Shown piece after piece: positions 57,142-64,000 of a stretch of 64,000 nucleotides of DNA. Where the stretch lies: positions 154,307 through 218,306 of the forward strand of contig ML133395.1 of the NCBI GenBank assembly GCA_003864495.1, in the 5' to 3' direction. A model generated the notes under the pieces. It searched no databases and was not told the DNA's origin. It saw only the letters and a list, made by a program, of their open reading frames with translations. A program made the position numbers and the translations under genes. Numbering within the stretch: the first letter of the stretch is position 1; each line of letters starts with the position of its first letter. The DNA comes from Nemopilema nomurai. Lineage: Eukaryota > Cnidaria > Scyphozoa > Rhizostomeae > Rhizostomatidae.

Positions 57142-57355
57142 GGCAAAACGACTGAACATTTCTCTACAACATCTATGAACAAAAGAATTTTAATCCTGTC
57201 CACTGAACCTTTTTGATTACCTTCAAAATCGACTGAACAACACTCAACATCACTGAACAAGACTGGACAAGGTGGCAAAACGACGCAACATTTACGCTGG
57301 ACATTTGTCCAGTGCATGTTCAGTGAAAATGTCCAGTCGTTTTGCCGGGGCTTAA

Positions 57356-57463
57356 GAAACAGTTTTGAATATATGTACTGAAGATGACTCTGATGACACG
57401 CTAACTCAACACGTGGAAGATTTGTCAATTTTATCAGAAAACGATGATGACGACGATGAATAG
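57356..57463 (+). other. Short acidic reading frame just after the nested insertion
   Basis: From the TAA flanking the element, a frame runs 35 codons to TAG at 57461, ending in SENDDDDDE. The run of Asp/Glu codons looks like the C-terminal tail of a protein cut off by the insertion or rearrangement. No domain is recognisable and no partner exon is visible upstream, so coding status is uncertain. Confidence 0.25.
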
Positions 57464-57954
57464 AAACTTCTTCTCACCGAAGGGATTGGCGACTATTGCG
57501 AAAAAGTAGAAAGACTTTCCGCTCTATTTGGATAATTCGGAGAATGTAAAGGGCAGTCTTCCTGCTCCTATGAGAATTGCGGTCCCGTCATTGTAGATGG
57601 CGAAAAGAAATCTGATTTCGCATAACTAGTTCTGTCTTTAAATGTTAGTTTCTGTTGTAATATTCTTGCATTGTAATCGTCTCTTTTTTTTCTTATTTAG
57701 AATGAAAACCTGTTTTAAATTGTATGGGTACCTCCAATGGAAGTAATCACGTCGAATTGGAAAATAAATGAAGAACATTTCAATCAAGAAAATTTTTCGA
57801 GTGTGATAATAAAATTTGGGCAAGCTATAATGATCGAAAAAGTCGCGTGATTCTTTTGCCTATTTTCAGTTTCCCGTACTGAATTACATTTCTAAAGACT
57901 GCCTCGTTACTTATCTATATTGATAATTAGATTGTTAGTTTTGACACGCAATAN

Positions 57955-58278
57955 GAAAATAAGAAAGATATTCAGGATATCTCTGCAGCGTCCATTTACA
58001 GTGCAGAGTTCAAGAATCTGTTTCCTTTGACTACAAATTGCAAGAAACCACTCTTTACGGCACCGATAACAGCTGCATCGAATGAACGCATTTTTTCAAA
58101 GCTAAAACTGGTCAAATCGCTGATGCGCAGCACCATGAAGCAAGAAAGATTGACTCATGTCATGAAGCTCGCTTGTGAGAAAGATTTAACCGATTCAATT
58201 GATATGGAAGAAGTGGTCAAGGCCTGGGCCAAATTGCCAAAAACAGAACGAGTAATTAACATAGGACCAGTTGATTAG
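57955..58278 (+). pseudogene. hAT transposase C-terminal relic
   Basis: An open frame without a proper start runs from just after the single N at 57,954 to TAG at 58276. It encodes a hAT C-terminal dimerisation segment: ITAASNERIFSKLKLVKSLM followed by RSTMKQERL, then an acidic helix and DMEEVVKAWAKLPKTERV. It differs strongly from the intact 838-aa transposase, so it belongs to another hAT or hAT-derived family (ZBED/ZMYM-like). Neither the zinc finger nor the catalytic core is seen upstream. It may be a relic or a terminal exon of a domesticated gene; a relic is more likely. Confidence 0.7.
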
Positions 58279-59429
58279 ACTATCCAAGAACTTAACATTT
58301 TTATAAGAAGCATGATTGGACACATGTTGTCTATTTCTATGGACTTACCTGTCCTTGTGGTTTTTACAATATGAGCAATTTATGAGGAGAAAATATTCGG
58401 TCCCGAGAATCTTTACAATTGCCTCACCTCCCTCTCTAAAAATTGCCTCAACTTTATTGTGAGAATTAAAAGCAAACAGAAGACAATTTAAGCTACACAT
58501 GCCTTAAAAAAATAAATTACTTTCACTCACTTCTAATTCCCAGCAAAAAGAACATGTGCATAAAAGATTTGATGTGACTTGAGCTTAAAAGCTGTTCATA
58601 TAACAAACAATGTCTTTAAATGACTCCAAATATTCTGGCACATCCATCTGATAGCAAGTGTCAGAAAGAACTCAAATATATTCAAAAAAGCAAAAACCAA
58701 GCTGATAGATTATCTGATTTGAACAAAGCTACTTTGATTTCTTGAACGGGTGAGAGAGGGTGAACAGAAGTCATACAAAAATACTGGAAAAGAATTTGTA
58801 GAAATTGTTTTATACATATGTATTAAACAACTCTAGGAGAAGCAAATTAATAGAAATTCTTAAATCTCCATCAATTTGGATATGAGGATTGGGCCAAACA
58901 TGCAATGCACATCTAATTTTTTCTCAGAAATCTCATTGTAGAACTTTCCAGGCTGGTTGTCAAGATTTGTAGTTGAATGGCAACTAATAGAAATGCTTTT
59001 ATGTCATTGTTCTCAGAACTTTGCGGCCTCTGTCCTATTTTAGCTTAGAGCTAATGAATTCAAACACTAGTGAAAGTCATTGCTCCTGGTTAATTATTCT
59101 AGTTTGAGTGAAAAAACAAGAGCTACACAAGTGACCAAAGTGAGGTTACACAAGATGGTAGGCATAAGAATGGACGTGAAAAGCCATCATCATATTTGGA
59201 TTAAATCACTTTGAACTACAAAGTTTGTATTTTTCGTCAAAAATTTCCCACTTGACCTACCAATCCTTTACAGATTCTTAGTTTTGCACCAGAAAACTTT
59301 ACCAAAAAAATTGGTGAGGACATTATGCACTTCCTTGCAGTCTTCTGGCTATTGAAGGGCAGGTGTGGTTTTTTGCATTACTAAGCATTCAAGAATATGA
59401 GATACCAGGTGTTCTAGACTTCATCCTAC
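58279..59429. other. Non-coding interval between the hAT relic and the CARD exon
   Basis: AT-rich DNA in which I can support no gene, RNA or repeat. Further 3' exons of the CARD gene could lie here, but none is recognisable. Confidence 0.5.
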
Positions 59430-59712
59430 CTGAAAAATAGCTTTCATCCTCATCATCTGATCCAGACACTGCAGACCTCTCAGTGATGCCAGATACAAGC
59501 AAGTCGGCTAAGTGTTCATACCCAGCACCAACCATTGCATCATGAAAATGAACAAAGCCAGAGCGTCCTTTGTCTAACAATGTTTTTAACAGACTCTCTG
59601 TTCTCCTACGTCTTGTTTTTTAGTCTTAATAAGCTCAACCTCATCAACATCCAAAATGAATTTGCTTTGAAAATAACTCAACACATCATCTGGTCTGAGG
59701 TCATCCCCAATG
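59430..59712 (-). CDS. CARD-domain exon (partial gene, frame broken in a homopolymer)
   Basis: Read on the minus strand, one frame gives DDLRPDDVLSYFQSKFILDV followed by DEVELIKTKK. A second gives TESLLKTLLDKGRSGFVHFH followed by DAMVGAGYEHLADLLVSG. Placed end to end these match helices 2 to 6 of a caspase-recruitment domain: acidic helix 3, a basic turn, then the LL..L..KG..GF..F..A....G..HLADLL signature. The frames would join if the T run at 59616-59621 had seven bases instead of six. An acidic SGSDDEDESYFS linker follows, and the exon ends at a good CAG/GTAGGA donor (59429). Helix 1 is expected in an upstream exon; the acceptor near 59,713 is weak. Family role: homotypic CARD-CARD binding in apoptosis or innate immune signalling. 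Confidence 0.62.
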
Positions 59713-60810
59713 CTTATTCATAATTTTTTCTTAATCATTGACACTCTACTTTTGTAAATTCGGGTCATACAAAGTTATTTCCTACAAGGAAGAAACAAGG
59801 ATCTCACTTGATAGAAACTTAAGCAAAACCGAGAAATAAATTCATCATTTCTTGTAAAATGCCTTTCCCTTCCCTTCAACATGTATCCTGCATAACTTCT
59901 TCAAATTAAATCAGAAGTCTACCCTTTAAAATATTGTCAGCAAAACCTAAAGAAAAATTGCAACTGAAGGAAAATCTCTGTTCCATCTTGCAGCATTGAT
60001 CTATGGCTTCACCTCTGCAAGAAATGTGATAGTGCAATAAGGGCCTTGACAATAGGACAACATGGAGCTCTGCTGTAGCTTAAGAGTTTATCTACAAAAA
60101 GAACAGTCCATCTAAACCAGCCTTATTTTCTTCAAACTGATATGCATAAACAAATAAACCATATGTAAGAAACAACAATTTTTATGTTTTTGCACAATTT
60201 TAACTACAAAAAGCAATGTGGCCTTAGCATTAGAATACTGTTTTTACAACCTAGATAACTTAACTCTTGGAGTAATAGCTATTGCAGTTCATTATTTCAA
60301 CAACTAAGATTATTGTTGGAGACAAAACTGAGATTAAACAAGATTTTCTTTTCAATTGTTTAATCGAATATTGAATCTATTTACCATGTGTACACTTATT
60401 CCATTTCATTATCTTATGAGCGTGCATTTCTAAACATGTGCTGAAAAGCGATCGATGGATACTTTAACAGAGTCAAAACTATAATCTATAAATTCCCTAC
60501 AACTGCTCTTTAGAGCATTATAAATATAACTTGGCCGTTCATTAAATTTTATGGAACTCCTTATCTGATAAAAATGACAAACTTACCAAAACTCATACAC
60601 AAATGTATTAAATTTTTATCATGCTAAGAAATTTCTTGTTTACGTTAACACAATGTCTTGTAAAATGTGCTATTTAATTGCCTAACTGTCATAGCATGCA
60701 GCTGTCTAATGGCTTTTTATATCAGAAAGTGGTAAATTTTAATAATGAAGATGTCTTTAACTTTGTTTTGGTGCAATCAATCAAAATCTGTAGCACTTTT
60801 AGGCCCACCA
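59713..60810. other. Interval between the CARD exon and the cysteine-rich gene model
   Basis: No gene is firmly supported. A minus-strand ATTTCTTGCAG acceptor near 60,022 is followed by about 35 open codons, which might be an exon of the CARD gene. ATTAAA on the minus strand near 60,740 could be the poly(A) signal of the cysteine-rich gene. Confidence 0.4.
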
Positions 60811-61118
60811 CTACGGGCCAGGGTCGACACACTTGCAGAGTCGTCTACCACCTGGCTGAGCTCCTGTGGCACAGTCGTAGCTTTGTGGAACGTTAATAAA
60901 GCCATTGCAGCGCATGCTTGCCGGGAAAAAGATCGGATGGATGTTGCTACTGAAGCAATCCAGTTGATTCTGGTTGTACTGGCAAGGAAACCCTAATCGG
61001 TGGAAGTGGTAAACAGTGTTGAGCATCAGCAGGTTTGGGGAGCAGATCTTGCCAAGATTGGCGCAAACAGATCCACAGGATTCGCCATCTTCACCCAATT
61101 TGTACTCTGCCGAGGCAA
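60811..61118 (-). CDS. Terminal exon of a secreted-type cysteine-rich protein, MGAT5 C-terminal-like
   Basis: This minus-strand exon begins after acceptor TTTGTTTAG and ends at TAG (60811-60813): two bases completing a codon plus 101 residues. It has GESCGSVCANLGKICSPNLL, then LGFPCQYN, LDCFSS, MRCNGF, YDCATGAQPGG and RRLCKCVDPGP. The order SC..VC...G..C....LN, then PA....C, C, and RRLC.C resembles the cysteine-rich C-terminal domain of MGAT5-type (GT18) N-acetylglucosaminyltransferases, also found alone in many invertebrate proteins. No glycosyltransferase catalytic domain is seen nearby. Splice phase fits the exon at 61508-61726. The family assignment is by pattern only. Confidence 0.65.
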
Positions 61119-61507
61119 CTAAACAAAGACATTGAGTAATTGAGTGGATGAGGAAGTTTGGTGATAAATGATCTGCACAAACGACGTTGCTCGATGCTTC
61201 AGGTATAAAGTAGAGCATGCTTGTCTACCTAAGGTACTGGCTGCTTTATACAATACCCAGGCGTGATCATGCTTGAGCCTGAATGCATGTTAGACAGAAT
61301 AAAAGTCGAAGCGCTAAGGGAATTGAGCGTTTATCTGGCACATTTCTTCCAGGGCTAGGTCTTTGGTTAGGCTGAAGCCCTCACCACCCCCTCTCTCTTT
61401 TTGGCGCCACCCTTGTGAAATGAAAAATAACTTTTAAATGGCTCGGCTCTATAGATAGCGTTCTGCAAAGATTGCAACTGAGATAAGAATTGAGGATCCA
61501 TACTAAC

Positions 61508-61726
61508 TTTCTGGATATGAGTCGACGATCGTCTTTAAGGAGTAGATATCGTTGTCTCTTGTGCAGAAATAACTCCCACCATTATAGTAGTACCCGTCGA
61601 TTGTTATACCTTCGCCATCGAAGCAGCGCCAACGATACGCGCCATCCCCTGGCCCAAAGTTGGCTCTTCTGGTAACAAAAGTCGTACAAACAGGCTCACA
61701 AAATGTCGCCAGCAGTTTTTCAAGCT
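61508..61726 (-). CDS. Internal exon of the cysteine-rich gene
   Basis: This 219-nt minus-strand exon lies between acceptor GCATCTAG (before 61726) and donor GTTAGT (from 61507). It supplies 72 full codons: LEKLLATFCEPVCTTF, then a segment with FGPGDGAYRWRCFDGEG, DGYYYNGGSYFCTRDND and SLKTIVDSYPE. It has four cysteines and many aromatics, suggesting a folded extracellular module. The one base left at the end joins the two bases opening the terminal exon without a frame break. I do not recognise this part as a named domain. Confidence 0.6.
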
Positions 61727-61920
61727 CTAGATGCAAGGAAGGTCGTCACTTTAGTATCTTGTACTGGAGCGTGCTCACACATGATTGGGGGAAGTTTAGT
61801 AAATTGTAAGCATTTAAGATACTTCGAGATACAGTTAAAATTAAAGCCTCGTGGAAGCAAACGATTGTGAATAATTAATACAAACAGCATCCTGCATAAT
61901 TTACAGGAACATGTCATAGG

Positions 61921-62722
61921 CAGTGGCGATTCTAGCCTGGGGGGCTAACCGGGGGCCGAACTTTCAGTTATAGAAGCCAACGCTAGCTATTACTTTGAAA
62001 ACAAGTAGAAACTAGTAGTATGTCCTTGGTACAGCTCTATCAAGGCTGTTATCATTATGCCAAATAGTTTTATTAGTGGTGTAAGGAGCAGCTGTGTCCC
62101 CTAGGAAAAATGACAAAGAAAAATTGTTGCTGGGGGCCCCTAAAGGTTTGCGACCGTTTGTAATTTGACTAAAAGTTACTTTGTTCTGTTACTCCACTAG
62201 TTTTATCTGTTAACAATAATGCGTTACGATCATGGTTTTCAACAGAAGAACGAAACTTGATTGGTAAAATTTTTCCATAGTAGTTATGTCTTATTGTCCA
62301 ACCTCCATGAAATCAAGCAAATCATTCTGTTACACAGAATTTTAAGTCATACAATTTCGATAAGCAATAGTAGATTGCCAAGGTATACTGGGATGGTATT
62401 GGGCTGACCCTGCGCACCCCAGCGCAAGAAGGTGGATCACTAAATGATTGTGAAGCACGAGTTTTTCTTGGTAACTACAGAACTTTTGGCAACACTTGGT
62501 TTTCACTTGGTAACCTATTAGAAAGGAGTCAAAATCTCATAAATGTTCACCTCGGTTACAAACCAAAACGCTTATTGGGGCCCATAGTTTGTAAATAAAT
62601 GCAATAAAGATAGCATTTGATAGAAACTTTTGAAAAAACTGGGGGCAAAACAAGGGGCAAAGAAAATTTCCGGGGGGCCTTGGCCCCCCTTGGCCCCCTT
62701 GCCCCCTGTAGAATTGCCACTG
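61921..62722. mobile_element. 802-bp non-autonomous hAT element in an intron
   Basis: A perfect 8-bp target duplication GTCATAGG flanks it (61913-61920 and 62723-62730). Terminal inverted repeats are CAGTGGCGATTCTA and CAGTGGCAATTCTA, with one mismatch in 14. The subterminal DNA is G-rich at the left and C-rich at the right. No reading frame of transposase type is present, so it depends on a hAT transposase in trans. Its ends differ from those of the 3.2-kb hAT element, so that enzyme is not obviously its source. It lies in the large intron of the cysteine-rich gene model. Confidence 0.93.
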
Positions 62723-62730
62723 GTCATAGG

Positions 62731-63463
62731 CACAGGCACAACTGCAGTGAAAAACCGCGAGTTAAGTAAATGGATATATTAATCAGAACTAAAAGATAAA
62801 TGGAATAATTTCGTATAAAAGATCAAAATAGAAGCACTAAAGTAGAGTTGGAGTAGAATCATTTGAAAAGAAGGACGAAATGAGCGAGGTAGAGTTGCGT
62901 AATATTTGTATGTGGAATTTAGCAGAAAATTAATGATGTACAAAAATGATACGGTCTTTTCTTGAAAATTTGTTCACTTCTCAAACCTCTTTCGAATCAG
63001 TAGAGTTAAGCAAGAGCTCATCCAAAATTTAATTTTCCTCTAAAGAATACTTGACTAGAAAAGAAATACTTTGGACAGGGTGGTTGGTGCTCATAAGCAT
63101 TAGTACAACAAGTTGAACCTTTGATTACTGAATGCTTACCAATTCTGGTTGTATTTCCTTCGTAATATTGCATATTCAATCATTTACCTTTCTCTTTAAA
63201 CCATTTTATGTTCGTATTTATAGCAGCTTTGGCCACAGATGTTTGACCATTCAGTAAATCACACTGCTTTTTCATTAAGGTACGCCTGTTTATAGCTTGG
63301 CATTTTACAGAATATTTCAAGCTTTAGATAAACGCATGCAATTCTTTATACAAACATAAAATCACATATGCCTAGAAATGCTTTGAGATAACCAACCAAA
63401 GCAAAAAAACTGTTTCACTAAATGTTGCATAGGAAACAGTGTAAAACATTCGGTTCTTCGTAC
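62731..63463. other. Probable remainder of the large intron
   Basis: AT-rich DNA; no gene, RNA or clear repeat is seen. Confidence 0.5.
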
Positions 63464-63509
63464 CTTTAGGTTGGCAACAGTTATCAAAACTCTCCAGCGT
63501 CTTCGTTTC
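63464..63509 (-). CDS. Candidate 46-nt exon of the cysteine-rich gene
   Basis: Minus-strand acceptor GGGTTCTTCTAG precedes it and donor GTACGA follows. In the phase required by the next exon it reads ETKTLESFDNCCQPK plus one base. Both splice sites and the phase fit, but a 46-base exon is weak evidence by itself. Confidence 0.4.
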
Positions 63510-63615
63510 CTAGAAGAACCCAAAATAAATGATTGCTTTGCACATGTTTCTTACAGTTTTATCATAATGGAAGCCAAATACTCGAAATTAGTTTGAGCCG
63601 AGGCCTTTTCTACAC

Positions 63616-63687
63616 CTCTTCTAAGAATCTGCAATGATGATTTATGTTTCTCTGTTCTTTGTAGAAGCGAATTACGTCATCCATCAT
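63616..63687 (-). CDS. Candidate first coding exon of the cysteine-rich gene
   Basis: On the minus strand ATG at 63687 opens 24 codons (MMDDVIRFYKEQRNINHHCR and four more) up to GAAGAG/GTGTAG at 63615. Phase 0 joins the 46-nt exon without a break, giving a 214-aa product over four exons. No signal peptide is visible, which is odd for a cysteine-rich extracellular protein, so the true start may lie beyond the window. Confidence 0.3.
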
Positions 63688-64000
63688 GGTTGAACCCTTC
63701 CTATGCTTCCCTCTTGTGGAATCTGGTGGAACTTCAAGACCACGTTATGATGGTATAGATAATTACACGACTAGTTCTACATCTGGTTTGTTGCAAGACT
63801 GAGTAGTATAAATGGCGTTTATGGGGAAATGCAAGTTATTTAGTGTCAGTAGAATCGTTATGATTGTATTCCCGCTGGTACATCAAAGGTATTAAAGTGT
63901 CTTGCATTGCAAGCAGGGGAAAACAAACGCTGAATTATCATTGACTTGATAAGCAAAATTACATAAATAAAATATCAATGTATTTTATGAGCCGACTTTT
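63688..64000. other. Right edge of the window
   Basis: No gene is supported. Confidence 0.4.

Larger units (their letters stand above)
53457..57352. mobile_element. AGCCCCGG-terminal DNA element, copy 2, split by a hAT transposon
   Basis: Both ends carry AGCCCCGGCAAAACGACTGG as inverted repeats, here 26 bp long, flanked by TAA on each side (53454-53456 and 57353-57355). Removing the internal hAT element and one of its 8-bp duplications leaves about 655 bp, closely similar to copy 1 (642 bp). Nesting order is clear: this element was present before the hAT element. It sits exactly at the end of histone homology. Confidence 0.88.

Overview
The window is animal nuclear DNA. Most of it (1 to about 53,453) is a tandem array of replication-dependent histone genes; the rest is a non-histone flank carrying transposons and two intron-containing gene models. 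The histones are metazoan in type: an H3.2-like H3, a 103-aa H4, a 127-aa H2A, a 135-aa H2B with an extended basic tail, and a 210-aa H1 with a winged-helix domain. The genes are intronless and end in SLBP-type 3' stem-loops. Together with AT-rich spacers, many DNA transposons and GT-AG introns, this suggests an invertebrate, possibly an early-branching one such as a cnidarian or sponge. The species cannot be fixed from the sequence alone.

Each repeat unit reads H1(+), H3(-), H4(+), H2A(-), H2B(+). H3/H4 and H2A/H2B are divergent pairs with shared promoters. The unit period is about 11.7-11.8 kb for the first two full units. The window opens inside the H2B-H1 spacer of a preceding unit. Unit 1 spans H1 at 3478 to H2B at 12271. 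Unit 2 spans 15278 to 24613. Unit 3 spans 27000 to 43217 and is enlarged by a 7.4-kb inverted-arm transposon in its H1-H3 spacer. Unit 4 starts with H1 at 47556 and H3 at 52353-52763, and the array stops a few bases before its H4 start codon. The H1-H3 spacers are filled by a roughly 160-bp, nucleosome-sized degenerate satellite, and a smaller block of it lies between H4 and H2A in units 1 and 2.

Several histone copies are interrupted by small deletions, mostly in short homopolymers: H1 in units 1, 3 and 4, H3 in unit 2, and H2B in unit 3. A CARD exon outside the array has the same kind of defect. Consensus error is therefore a serious alternative to pseudogenisation. Unit 1 H2A has lost its 3' stem-loop, which is not explained that way.

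The array's right edge carries a nested insertion. A roughly 650-bp element with AGCCCCGG termini (53457-57352) is split by a complete 3.2-kb hAT transposon (53909-57141; 8-bp target duplication; intact 838-aa transposase). Beyond it lie a short acidic reading frame, a hAT dimerisation-domain relic, a CARD-domain exon on the minus strand, and a four-exon minus-strand model for a cysteine-rich protein resembling the C-terminal domain of MGAT5-type glycosyltransferases. An 802-bp non-autonomous hAT element sits in that model's large intron.
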